Shown here: positions 22,263 to 34,538 of the stretch, piece after piece | Layout of the letters: the number at the start of each line of letters is the position of its first letter | Position numbering within the stretch: the stretch's first letter is position 1 | Origin: Chamaecyparis obtusa | Taxonomy: Eukaryota; Streptophyta; Pinopsida; Cupressales; Cupressaceae | DNA: 64,000 nt | NCBI GenBank assembly: GCA_027943335.1 | Contig: BSBK01001118.1 | Span: 98,501-162,500 of the forward strand | Direction: 5' to 3' | Notes under the pieces: generated by a model | Told to the model about the DNA's origin: nothing | What the model saw: the letters and a program-made list of their open reading frames with translations, nothing else | Database searches by the model: none | Made by a program: the position numbers and the translations under genes

Positions 22263-22620
22263 GCTTGAAAGTGACTGTTCTTGGTTCTTTTTTTGTAAGA
22301 TTTGGGTTTTCTACTTTCTATTTTTTTTATTTGTTGTGTTAGGACATAGATTTATTTGCAGATTATACCTGGTTTTGTTGTACTAACCCTGGTGGGCCTA
22401 ATGGGTTGTGCTTGTAGGTGTGCCCTAATTGCTTGCATAGTTTGCTAAAAGAATGCATGTCAAAGCTTCAAATGCACAAGGGCTACTAATCTTTCTTGCA
22501 GGGCTGCCCAAAGCATAAAAACCAAAAGTGCTTGTTCTTTCCTTTCATTTTTAAGTGCATCATTATACTAGTTCATTTTCTTAGGTACTTAATATCTTGT
22601 CATTAGAGTCTTTTGGTGGT

Positions 22621-22780
22621 AGGAGAGTATCCTCTTCATCCTTGTGGTGAACCAGAAATCTTGAACCACCTCTAGATTTTGAAAGCAAGAAGGTTAATTG
22701 AACATTGCTTGGCATGTTTGGGAAAGGCTTTTGAGATAGGAGAGTATGCTCTTCACCCTTGTGGTGAACCAAAAATCTTG
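22621..22780 (+). repeat. 43-bp direct repeat pair
   Basis: 22621-22663 and 22738-22780 share AGGAGAGTAT and CCTTGTGGTGAACCA and differ at about four positions. Confidence 0.85.
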
Positions 22781-23660
22781 ACTTTCAAAGGTTGATCCAC
22801 TTCTTGTTTAGTCTAGAATCCTTTAGAGGGCTTGCTCTTGAGCAATCAAAAGGAGTGACCCAAGTGGGGACAAGCTAATACCCAGCTATTTTGACCCACT
22901 ATAAACTCAAGGCTATCAAGGATACAAAACCTTGGTAGATGTAATACTTCTCTTTGCTTATTATGAGTACTTGTGGGATTGTGACCATGAGAAAAATGCT
23001 AAGCAAGAATGCTTAAGGTACTCTTGTGGCTGTGAGGTCTGTTACTTGCCATAAGGTAAGGAGTCCCTTCGGGGAGTGAGAGGGGTATTGTGAATGGAAG
23101 CCTTTATTATGAACCTTAGATAGAAGCTACCTGATTTTGTCACTCAACATCTCGGTGCAAGGATCAATCCTAGTGGACTAGTCGGATCACCCAAACATTT
23201 TACACTCACCATCTATGTTCCTTTGGTTGTGTCATTGACACTCCCACAAGAAAGTCAATATCTATTGTGGGGAACCACTTTATGTGAGGCAATGGGACAT
23301 CAAGTGTCAGCTAAGTTGTTGAGTATTGAGCCTTTATCTTTCTAGGTTAGCAAGTCCCTAAACTGTCTTCGCTGTGATCTACCTGTGTAAACATTCTTAA
23401 ACATCAAACACCATGGTAGTGTTCATAGGATTTTTTTGTTTTGATATCCCAAGTGCATGTCATGGAAAGGTTTCTTTTGCCCTTGTTCAAGTGTTTTATG
23501 ACATGTTTTATCCCTCACTGTTTGCAAACCTATCTATTTTCTACTGTTAATGTGTTCCAAACTGAGAAATTGAACTTATCAAACTGCAACTTTGATCAAA
23601 TTACCTTCAAAACTAGGTTTTACACATTCACTGGTCAAACATCATGCAATATTGAATAAT

Positions 23661-23830
23661 TATCACACCACCTACCAGAGTATTATAGCATGATACTTTA
23701 CTGCTGACCTTGTATCACCTGAATGTTATACATTCTATCACATCAACTACCTGGTTACTATCACATTATTGTGTGCGAAATATCATCTGGCGACATTGTA
23801 TCATCCTGCTATCCTGTGAACTATCACACA
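23661..23830 (+). repeat. Second leader microrepeat cluster, TATCAC motif
   Basis: TATCA(C/T) starts at 23661, 23713, 23736, 23759, 23781, 23799 and 23822, and variant TATTATAG at 23681. Successive spacings are mostly 18-23 nt. Confidence 0.65.
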
Positions 23831-24545
23831 GAATCATTTTGTTGTCTTACTATTGTCTACCATCCAAAGCTATCAAATTTGAATCTTAGTTTGTCATAGA
23901 GTGTCCTTTCCTATTCTCACCTGAATCTGGCATGTTATTTGCATGTTTAAAGTTTGTTCTAGATTGAGAAAGATGAGTTAAAACTATTGGGTTTGAGCCT
24001 ATCAAATGCTACTTTTGATCACTTGTCACACTATGGTTACCTCTCTAGCTATTTGCTAATTGAGATTCTTGCTCATATCTTGGCTTGATTCAATTGACTA
24101 TTGTAAATTCTTGAGAACCTTTGACAAGCCATCTCTATTGTGCTATCTTGAAAAGTGATCTTTATTGGCTTTGCTTATCTCAAAATCTAAGAAACTTTGC
24201 CTCGTTCTATTAGTCAAACAACATTACTTTTCATGCCGGTTACAACTCAATTTCAGTTTGAGCAAGGGAGTCACCCTCCATTCAACTATACATAGTTACC
24301 CTCTTCTACAAGATGCTCACAAGCACTAGTTAGTGATGATAGTTCTAGCCCAAACAAATCTAAGGATTCCAAGGTCACACCATGGTATAAAGGAGGCTTC
24401 CTTTTTTCTGCATTCAAGACCCCCAAAAGCACAGATAGTGTTCTCACTTACCATGATGAAATAAGAGAAATATCATCATTTTCAAGAATACTTTGAGCAT
24501 AGAGACAACTGAGAACACTTAGATAAAGATCTTAATAAAATCATA

Positions 24546-26193
24546 ATGGATGCCACCAGGTGCATGGATTCAAGAGGAATGTCTCATGATCAAGCCGAGA
24601 CTAGTGGTTATGAAAATAGATCTTTTTTTGGTACTAGTGGCAATCATGGCAACAATACACCACCAAGGTCCCCTCCAAGATGAAATTTTTCTGCACCTTC
24701 TTCACCTCCTAGACCTCCTCCTTCTCATCATGAGGAATAGGCCAATGATGATGTTTCTAGTGAAGAACTTATGAGGTTTGAACAAGATGATGCTTCCCAA
24801 CATTTGATGCATAAACTTCTAGAGCGTAATGGAGATCAATACTTTCAATACATGACTTCTAGAGGATACAAGCTCCCTCTTGGGTATGATGTCCACCAAA
24901 TCATACAAGAAAGAGTGACAACCAAGTATGAAATCCTTAGAGATGAATTACAATGAACGAATCAACATCTTGCTCAACTTGCAATAGAAAAGGAACCTCC
25001 AAAGGTTTCTTTTGTAGAATCTATTTGTGCTCTTCCCTTTGATAGGAGTCTATACATGGTCCCATTTCCTAAAGATATTGAGGTTCCCAAATATGATAAG
25101 TATGATGGAAATGGTGATCCCCATGACCATGTGCATCATTTTTACACTCTTAGTATAGACTTCCTTCAAGAGGACACATTTCTACTATGGTTGTTCCCTA
25201 GGAGTTTAAGAGGACAAGCTCTGGAATGGTTCAAAAAATTGACACCCCCTCTCAAGACCTTTGATGAGTTGGCTAGGCATTTCATTCAACATTATTCGTA
25301 CAACATTCAGCAGCCTATTACCATGATAGATCTAGGTGCTCTCAAGAAAAATCAAGGCGAACCATTTGCTACCTACTTGCAATGTTGGAGGTCATTATAT
25401 TCTAGATATCCTTGTTAATTACCCGAGAGGGAAAAGATCGACATCTTTTTCAACACTCTTGTGCTTGAATTATATTACGATATAAGGAAACAACTATTTT
25501 CCTCTTTCAATGACATGATTGAAAGTGCATACCGTATTGAGGATGTTTCCATAAGGAAAGGGGATATTATAATCAACAAAGATACCAGAGGAAATGGAAA
25601 GGACAAAAACAAACCCTGGAACAAAAAAAAAAATGTTGTCAACGATGGGGTTGTGGATGTTCCTAAAGCTAAAGAGCCTAATTTCCATCTCTCCAATGCT
25701 ATCTACGTAGCTAAACAACAAGAGGCTGCCAATACTCAAAGTTCATCTAAACCTCAATATGTAGACAAATCCAATAAGTCATATCAATGATGAGTCTACA
25801 CCAAGTTGGCTGAACCTTATGACGTGATTCTTAAGACCTTGGTTGCCAACAAGTATCTTACACTTCTTGACAATTCTCATCCCTTCAATCCACTAGTCAA
25901 GCTTGATTGGTGGAGAGAGGATCATTTTTGCAATTACCATAGAAATAAGGGACACAACATGGATAATTGTTTCAAGCTCAAAGATGCTATTCAAGATCTT
26001 ATTGATGGAGGCGTAATTCTCACATATGACTTGGTTAAGAATTCTGATCACAAGGCCTTCAAAACCCCTCTACTTGAGTATGAAAAAGGGGATTCCTCTC
26101 AAGAAAACAAGAAAAATCATGATGCCAAGATCAATTATACATATACTGACAATGCGAATGTGATCAACATGGTAGAGCCCATTGAGATTGTTT
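24546..26193 (+). pseudogene. gag of the Tat element, broken
   Basis: Gag forms the particle core. One frame runs from ATG at 24546 to the insertion point. A Ser/Pro-rich N-terminus comes first, then the retrotransposon gag domain (residues ~170-330: PKYDKYDGNGDPHDHV, ALEWFKKL, TFDELARHFIQHY), a basic linker, and a C-terminal CNYHRNKGHNMDNCFKLK finger near 25930-25980. Stops lie at 24681, 24738, 24954, 25416 and 25788-25793, with no frameshift needed. The frame ends where the minus-strand insert begins. The upstream in-frame codon is a stop (TAA at 24543-24545), which fixes the start. Confidence 0.85.
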
Positions 26194-29100
26194 TTGAGTG
26201 GCAAAGACCACTGCTAAGCATGCTTTCTCCATGGGTGAATAGTTAAGCTCATAGCCCACAAGAGTGCAACTGATGTAGTAGATAGCTCGTTCTCTGTTTT
26301 CATCATCATGTTGTGCTAGGAGTGCCCCTAGTGCTGTAGCTGTTGTTGAGATGTAAAGGATGAGTGGGCATCCTAAAACCGGTGGTACTAGGATTGGAGC
26401 GTTAGCTAGATACTCCTTGAGCTTATCAAAGCTTCTTTGACATATGGGATCCCACTTGAAGTTGGTGTCTTTGTATAGGAGATGTGAGAAGGGTTGGCAC
26501 TTGTCTGCTAGTTGTGAGATGAACCGCCGTACTGATTGAAGCTTGCCCTGTAGGCTTCTGAGCTGTTTGAGATTTCTTGGTGGAGGCATCTCTGTTATTG
26601 CTTTTACCTTTTTAGGATCGATCTCTATGCCTCGTCTAGAGACGATGAAGCCTAGAAGCTTGCCAGATGTTATGCCAAAGACACATTTCTTAGGATTTAA
26701 CTTTAAGCCATAATGATTCAGACGATCAAATACACGCTCTAGGATGTTGAGGTGCTCATCTCTTGTTTTGGATTTTGCAAGGATATCGTCCACATAGTCC
26801 TCAAGGATCTTGTGGATCATGTCATGAAAAATGGCTGTCATTGCTCGTTGATATGTTGCTCCTGCATTCTTTAGCCCAAAGGGCATCATGTTGTAGCAGA
26901 AGGTACCCCATGGGGTTGTGAATGCTATTTTATGTTGATCTGCTTCTGCTATATGAATTTGGTTGTAGCCTGAAAAGCCATCCATGAGTGATAGCATTTC
27001 GTGACCCGCTGTGAGGTCTACAAGCATGTCTATGTTTGGAAATGGGAAGTCATCTTTAGGACATGCCTTGTTCAAGTCCCTAAAATCAGTACAAATTTTG
27101 ATGTCACCAGAAGGCTTTGTGACTGGCACCATGTTAGAGATCCACTCTGAATAATCTATTGCTCTGATGATCTTAGCTTGGAGGAGCTTCTCAAGCTCTA
27201 CTTTGACGAGCAATGCTACCTTTGGATGCATTTTCCTTAGCTTCTGCTTCACTGGCTTGACGTTTGGATCTACTGATAGGTGATGAACAACAAGGTTTGG
27301 ATCAAGCCCAGGCATGTGGGCGTATGACCATGCAAAGTTGATGATGGATTCCTTGAGCAAGGCACTGAGAGCGATTTCTTCTCCTTCTATTAGGTTGACT
27401 GCAATGTAGGTGATCCTTGGACATTCTTCTGTTCCCAAGTTGATTGGCTTGGTCTCCTCTATGATGATCGGCGACTGCTCTGGTCTATAATCTTGGATAG
27501 GGGGAAGAGGCAAGGCTTCATCTTCTAGCGCCTGAGTTGCCAGGTTTTCACTAGAAGATAGGCCCTTTATTTTTACTATTTTGGAATCAGAATGTGCCCC
27601 AAGGGGGTTTTCACATAAAGATTCAAGATGTTCTCTTGCTATTTCATTTTTGTGACTAAAGCTTGCCTCTTCCCCAAAATATCCTTCTGGGTGAAGCTGA
27701 TAGACAGAGGTTGATGTTGGATCTTGATTGCTTGCTGGACCTGATGCCCCCATGAATTCTAGGAGTGCTTGTGCGCTTTGGAACTCATCGATGTGTGCGA
27801 TGCTTGGCTGGTCCCAATCTATGAGGTCGGGGTTTGTGAGGGGAAGATCTATGAGGTTAATGGAGAGTTGTTGGAGGACAGAAGTCCCTAGGAGGGTGTC
27901 GTCGGCAAAGATATCATCGTAGGATCGGATGTCTTTCTCTTCGGGGATGTCTTCGATTTCCACGAGGTCATCCTGGCTATTCGAAAAGTTCACGTTGGTC
28001 ATGTTAGTGCCCGCAGTTGTGGTATTGGGCTCTTGTTCAAGCAGGCGAGGGGTATTAAAGCCAAGTCCTTGCTGTTCTGGATTTTGGGATGGTATGATAG
28101 GAAACAAATTTCCGTCCTCTTGTGGTCCTAGACCACCACCTTGATAGTTGTATTGTTCTATGACATTCTTGTAGGGGATTGGATATTTCTCTTTGAAGTA
28201 CTCAAGAAGTTGTGTGTCACATGATGGGGGATCTTTGTATAACCATTTGTTAATATCTGGATCCATTTCTTTGCTGTTGATGTTGCCATGAGACTCAAAA
28301 GTCATGTTTCCGATTTGCTTGAGCTTATAATGTTCTTCCACAGGCTTGTTTTGACAACTTGGGCGCCCTTGAGTATGTGGATCACGTGGAAGAGCTCCTA
28401 CAGCAAATGCATCACTGAGGCTGTATTCGCCACAGCCCTGGTTGTTGATATTGATGGATGATAAGGTGGAAGAGAGGATGGTCTCTGGATCATGATGGGA
28501 TCGGGATGAGCTAGCAATAGAAGTACCAATATCGGTTCTAGGACAATGAGTAGAATGAGGGAAAGATGCTTCCATCGCAAGGCAGTATGTGAAGGGGTTA
28601 GGGTCAGCGTGGATGGTAACCTCAGTGCCTTGATGTGGAAACTTGATGCACTGATGGTAAGTAGATGGTACGGCCTTAATGGAATGGATCCATGGACGAC
28701 CGAGGAGGATATTGAATGGTAGGTCAAGATCAACAACATGGCAGAGAGTATCTTGCGTTGCTGGGCCTAGCTGGATAGGCAAAGTTATAGTACCTTCAGA
28801 GGTACGCTCCAAGTTGTCATATGCTTTGATAGTGATTTTCTCATGTTGTATGTCAGCCTCTGTGAACCCGATCTTCTTGATGAATTTTAATGTGCACAAG
28901 TTGAGGGCTGAGCCATTATCCACTAGAACTCGTTTGATGGCAAAATCTCTGACCATGACAGCAATGCGGAGAGGGAGAGTATGGTCAAGAGCGACATCTG
29001 GTATATCAGATTCTTTGAAGGACAAGGCACATGCTGCTGATAGGTGTCCCACAAGAGTTTCAAACTGAATTGTGTTAATGTCCGTGGGGACATGGCCTTC

Positions 29101-29367
29101 TTTTAGAGCTTTGTCCAGGATCTCCTGATCGATGGGTGATGTGCGGAGCAAATCCAAGATAGATATTTGGGCTGGCATGTTCCCAAGATGCTCTATGATA
29201 TTGTATTGTGCTCTTGGTGCATTATGCTGTGTTGCACGTGCATTTGATGCTGACCTGGTGTTAGACTGTGCTGTGGATGCAGTAGATGTTGGCCTTGGAG
29301 GAGCGGCTGACCTCGGAGGAGCACCGGCAACAGTTATCCTACCACTGCGGGTAGTTGCAGCACATTG
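26194..29367 (-). pseudogene. pol of the nested minus element: protease, RT, partial RNase H
   Basis: It continues the gag frame after a TGA at 29368-29370, with over 1,000 codons open. Numbering from the Met at 29178, the aspartic protease site is VDNGSALNLC at about residue 87. A glycine-rich G-patch-like block (YNYQGGGLGPQEDG) lies near residue 345. Reverse transcriptase spans roughly 640-860, with MPFGLKNAGATYQRAM and an intact YVDD near 26785-26805. RNase H starts near 950 and is cut after KACLAVVFATQK. Residues beyond that come from host gag DNA read backwards. Its RT resembles the host Tat RT at 55.4 kb. Confidence 0.9.
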
Positions 29368-32300
29368 TCAATCTGGCCCTCTGACGTGGAGGGTATTGAT
29401 GGTGGGCTCATCTTGAGTTATGCATCCGACATACTTGTCATAGTTGATATAGGCTGCTGTGTGATCTTCTTGCTTGCCTTTGCCACGATTTTGGGGCTGA
29501 TTGGCGTTGGCTTGATTCTTCCCGGTATCGTGTTGAGGGAACACATTTTGATATATTTGCAAACCGGCATTGGGTGAAGCTTGAGTTGGTGCATCGACCT
29601 GGATCTCCTTGCGATCGATGAGATCCTGGATGTAGTGCTTAAGCCGCATGCACTTCAATGTTGTGTGCCCCTTCACACGATGGTAATCACAGTATTCATG
29701 TTCCTTATACCAATCAGACTTTGGTGCGTTGTCATGCTTCTGTGGGATGGGCGGATATGTGATCATATTTGCCTTGGCTAGCCGATAAAAGATCTGATCC
29801 AGAGGCTCACCCAAAGGTGTGAAAGTCCTCTTTGGATTGTTCTGATTGTTGGGCTTGTTCTGCCTTGGGGCAACGTTAACTGCGTTAACAGGATTGCCTT
29901 GACGTGTTGGCTGTTGCTGTTGGTATTGCTGTTGATATTGTTGCACAGGTGGTTGATGAGCTTGAGGAGGTTGCTGATAAATAGGTGCTTGATATGCAGG
30001 AGCTGGTGGTTGCTGATAGATGGGCGCTTGTGGCGGTTGGTATGTTTGAACTGGTGTAGGACTAGCCACAACGAATTGTACATTTTTAGTGTCAGTGGCT
30101 CCATCTGTAACAACATTCTTGTTACGATTCCAGTAACGGGATTTATCATTATTGGGTTTGTTCTTGGAATCATCCTTGAAGTGACGAATAGTGCCTTCGT
30201 CTAGGAGAGCTTTCTCAATGCCTATGCCCTTGCTCTTGATGTCTTGGTATGTTTGGAGACAGTTCATTCGCATGTGATGGGATAGCTTTAGATGCAGGTT
30301 ATCAATGAAGATCTTTGTTAGATGCTTCTCTGGCGGCTGATATGATAACCTGGTTGTAAGATTCTGCCATCTTTGCAAGTATTCTGCAAGGCTTTCTCCA
30401 TGTTTTTGCTTTGAGTTGCATAGGTCTAGCAAGGACAACTCATTCTCCACATTATGGGCATAGTGTGTGATGAACTTCTCAGAGAGTTCAGCAAAGGTGT
30501 TTATTGTCCCATGTGGTATTTTGTAAAACCACTCAACAGCAGTTCCTCCCAAGCTTTTGGGAAACAGGCGCAGGAGATAGTTATCACTGTAAGCCACTTC
30601 TTGGCACGCCATGTAGAACTCTTTGATATGGTTTACTGGATCTCCTTTCCCCCGATACTTGTCGAACTTGGGCATCTCAAAATGCTTGGGGAAAGGGATA
30701 GTTGCTATGGACCGATCGAAGGGATATGAGCACACCTCTTCGAACTTGTATGTTTTATTCTCTGTTCCACTTTGTAGCTCCTTTAGAGCATTTTTCATTG
30801 CTTCCCACTCAGCATTGAGTGGTGAGGGAACTGAGACTTCTGCTTGTGATGGAAGCTGTGGAACTAGATATGGTGCTTGCTGTGGATAAATAGGTTGGAA
30901 CTGATTTTGGGGCAATGGTTGTTGGGGATATTGCTGGTGTTGCATAGGAGGATATTGTGGTAAATGATATGGAACCACTTGATGTTGTTGGGCTGCTTGC
31001 TGCTGTTGAACTGGCAGTTGTTGTGGGACTGCTTGCTGATAGTGGTCATTTGGAACTTGTTGTTGTAACTGATGGGTGGGAACTTATTGTTGCTGGGGGA
31101 TGATAGGGATTTGTTGCTGAGGCTGATAGCAAGGGACTTGCTGTTGTTGAGGAATGATGGGTGTTTGCTGAAATGAGACATGTGGTTGCTATGGGGGAGG
31201 CTGTTGGAACGATGCTGCTTGCGGGTATGATGGTGGTAGTTGTTGAGGTTGGCTTTGGGTTTGGCTGATATAAGCTGGGTGCATGCCTGCGTTACTTAGA
31301 GGTGGAACAGATGTGGGAAAGCTAGAAGCAAAGGGTGATGGGGTAAGATAGCTGGGGAAAGTTAGCTGTTGAGGTGGTGGAACTTGCTGGAAGGTATTTG
31401 GGATTTGGGATGAATAGCTTGAAGCCGGCGGTGTTTGGGGTAGTTGCTGCTGTGCTGCTTGGGTGAAGGCGGTTTGTTGACTTGCAACCATAGATGTAGG
31501 GGATTGAGATGGGATCCCCCATGCCTTCATTTCTTCTTGTGTAAGGCCCCACTGAGAGCTTGTGTTAGGGTGCACTGCAGCGGATGATAGAATGGTAGGA
31601 GCAACGGGAGCTTGGGACACAAATGATGGTTGAGATAAAGGAGCTTGTTGAGGTTGTGGTTGAGCGGATGCTTGTGAGGAGGAAAATGAAGGAAACACCC
31701 AAGAGAAGGATGAGGTTGGAATGGGGAGAAATTGCGCTAACCCCAAAGAAGAAGGTACAGGTGCTTGGGGAGTGAAGGGTGACGGTGCTCCTTTGATGGT
31801 GAAAGGCGTTGCTTGACTTGCGAATGGTGGCGGTGTAAAAGCTTGTGTGAGAGGTGAAAGCTGACTTTGGGTTTGGATTTGGGCTTGGGCAGCCATAGCA
31901 GATGATGAAGAAAAAGGGGTATGAGATGGAGCGGATGGTGCTGCAGCTTGTGTCGTGGGACTGGTGAGGCTTCCTTGCAAGAAAAGGGGAATGGTGGAAA
32001 GCTCCTGGGGTGTTTTCATGATAGGATCGGGGAACGGAGAATATGCTTATGCTGGAACTTGGATTGTTTTGATGGGGATGCGTGGATAGAGAGATGGTGG
32101 GATGGAGGTACTTTCTGGTAGGTAGTGAACAAACGTGCTTTGCTGATGTTGTGGTACAAGGGCATTGGTCGCTGGTGGGCTTTCTGGAGGATTTACAAAT
32201 GCTTGGTTTGCCAAGGGGGATGAAGGGATGTTTGGATCTTCACATGGGTTATTGGCTTGGATCTGGGTATTGTAGGTCATCATGGGGTTGGTGAAAAGGT

Positions 32301-32400
32301 TGGGATCGGATGAGGTTGTTGGTGGATAAGAATTCATGCTTCTTCTTTTCCGAGATCTGGTCTCAACAGGCATGGAGATGCAAGTGCTAAATGTATGCAA
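29368..32400 (-). pseudogene. gag of the nested minus element, with long Gln/Pro-rich N-terminus
   Basis: Particle protein of the retroelement, about 1,010 codons in one frame. Stops lie at 32047-32049 (TAA), 31189-31191 (TAG), 31084-31086 (TAA) and 29368-29370 (TGA). The first ~470 residues are low-complexity Pro, Gln, Ser and Ala, followed by the retrotransposon gag domain (FDKYRGKGDPVNHIKEFY, AVEWFYKIP, LAEYLQRWQNL near 30350-30680). A second Gln/Pro stretch follows, then a CDYHRVKGHTTLKCMRLK finger near 29645-29700. An alternative start is the downstream Met at about 32373 (MPVETRSRKRR). Confidence 0.85.
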
Positions 32401-34538
32401 GATGTTTGGCTAAAAGACGTTGATGGATGCAAAGTTGATGAACTTCTAAAGATGATGACTTTCTAGGATGCAAATGCAAAGACAGGGATCAAGATGGCGA
32501 TGATGGAAGCTGGATGGAACAGATATGAATCAAGATGGTGGAGGAAAGATAGGTTGTTGGTGGAAAGTTGGTGAAAGATTACTGAGTGGTCAACAAATGA
32601 GCTGCTATTTTTCTCAAATGGAGGATCAGAGATATGATGGGGTCAACCTAAGATAGACTGATGATCTTCGGTCAACAAGTTTCTTATCAATACACTCCAA
32701 TCTCTTGCTCGAGATGATGGCTATGCAAGGACAAGGTTTGATTTCTTTATGACAACACGTTGTGCCAAAAAGAGGATGATGGTCTCTGATCTTGGATATG
32801 GGATAGGAACAACTCAAAAGGGTAAACACTAAGTGTTGGTGGGTCTCTGGATTTGGAGCAAAAAATGATGGATCTACTGGAAAGATGTGAAAAGCTGATG
32901 GGGGGATGCTGGTGAAAAAGGTATTGAAGGGTGAAGGGACAATGCTCTATCTAAAGGGACAATGCGGATGACAAGGATTGATTCTAGAATGCTGGTAGGA
33001 AGATGAATGCATATGCAACTTTATGATGTTTTGAAATGCAACTAAGGTTTTGATGCTGATGCAAAGGATGAAACTAGGATGAGACTAAGATGCAAGGCTA
33101 TTGAGACAAGATTTCAAGATCTGAAGATGGAACAAGACATGAACAAGGATTGGCTAATCTTCTGGCTCAAGGTTGACAAAGTGATGGTTAACTCGAAAAC
33201 GGAAGGTGAACTGTTTGATGCGGGCGTTATGGGCAATGTTCTCAAGTCTGGTTTGGGACTTCTCTTCTGCTTGGTTTGCTTGGATAATGGCTTGATAGCT
33301 CTTGGTGTTCTTCTTGATAAGTTTTTGCTCTTGATAGGCTTGGGATTTGGGCAACTTTGCTTTAGGATGTTTGTTCTTGCTGGGCATCACTTTGGAAAAG
33401 AGGCTTCTGATTTTGAGGCAAAGGTTTCCAATGGCAAAGATTTAAAGTCAAAGCAATCTCCGCAAGGGACAAAGCAACCCTGCGGGATACAAACAAAGGC
33501 AACTGACTCTGACAAAGCTTTGAAAGTGTATGTTTCAACAAGTGTTTTCACGGAGTCTTTGACTGTCAAGCACTTCAAACAGATCTACCTAAGGAAGGTG
33601 AGTATCAAAATCGCTTGCCCACAGCTTGGTATCCCCCAGAAGGGAATACAAATGGTGAGTAATCTTGAGGTGACCTGATAAACCCCTTGGAATCGGTCCT
33701 TGCACAAGGATTTTGATACTTTCAGATGTAGATAGGGTAGCCTCTATTTTATCAGGTTGCTAATGATTCCGTGGTGTCTCCATACCCGGTTATGCTGATC
33801 ATCCGTGACTCACTTAAGAGCCTTGCCAATTATGCTGGGGGAGAGGAATGTTTACCATCCCCAGACACGTGTTTGGCACGAACGCCCGGCGATTAGGAGA
33901 TGTAAGTGATTCTTTTGGACTTCACTTATTTGTATACCGGCCGGGGGGGATACCGGTTTGAGGTCATTCTCCGAGGAGGAAGCGCTTCTCCTTGGACAGG
34001 CCTCGCTAAAAGTAGAACAGGTGAACTTGTCCAAGTTCAAATGTTCCACGTTGCTTACTCTAACAAGGTTTATGCAAGAATTGAAAAACTCCTACATGCA
34101 CATCAAGCAGATTTTGTTCATTTTCCCAAATTTGATTAAGTGATGTTTTGAATTTTGAAATGAAGACACTCATGATTAGATTTTGATTTGTTCTTTTCCT
34201 CAAAATGTAAATGAATTGAACGTTTGCAAGTTCTTTCCTTTTGTGCATTCAAGATTTGATTAGCGAGTTGATTTAAGAACTTTGAAAAAGCTTTGTTTTG
34301 TCCCTTAGATCACTCAAGATTGAATTTGTTTTGCTTGCTTTGGAAACTGAAACAGATGAGGGAATAGAGTTGTTTGTTCCTTTAGTGCATTCAAGATTGA
34401 GTTTGATTTTCAAAATGACAATGACACTTAGGACCTAAGTTCATTTCCTTAAGTTTCATTCAAGATTGAGTTTGACCTTTGCTGTAATAAAAGAAATGAA
34501 AAAAACTAGTCTTTAAGCAACTCAAGACAAAAACCAAA
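32401..34538 (-). other. Leader region of the nested minus element
   Basis: About 2.1 kb between the repeat array and gag. A Lys-rich minus-strand frame at 33154-33390 (78 codons) could be a small upstream ORF, but nothing identifies it. A GC-rich block lies at 33850-34020. Four degenerate ~70-bp repeats occupy 34244-34475. Confidence 0.5.
34244..34475. repeat. Four degenerate ~70-bp repeats around CATTCAAGATTGA
   Basis: (C)A(T/C)TCAAGATT(T)GA recurs near 34244, 34311, 34388 and 34457. The intervening sequence is poorly conserved. Confidence 0.65.

Larger units (their letters stand above)
21947..24545 (+). other. Long 5' leader of the Tat element
   Basis: About 2.6 kb lies between the primer site and the gag ATG, with no convincing ORF. 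It contains two clusters of a spaced short motif (22041-22262 and 23661-23830) and a 43-bp direct repeat (22621-22663 and 22738-22780). Long leaders are usual in the Tat branch. Confidence 0.7.

Noticed and set aside
28679..30889. Several plus-strand ORFs of 70-130 codons
   Set aside because: They are shadows of the long minus-strand gag-pol frame.
33079..33678. 199-codon plus-strand ORF
   Set aside because: It lies antisense in the leader of the nested minus element and has no recognisable domain. Its composition fits chance opening of a low-stop strand. I cannot exclude it, but nothing supports it.
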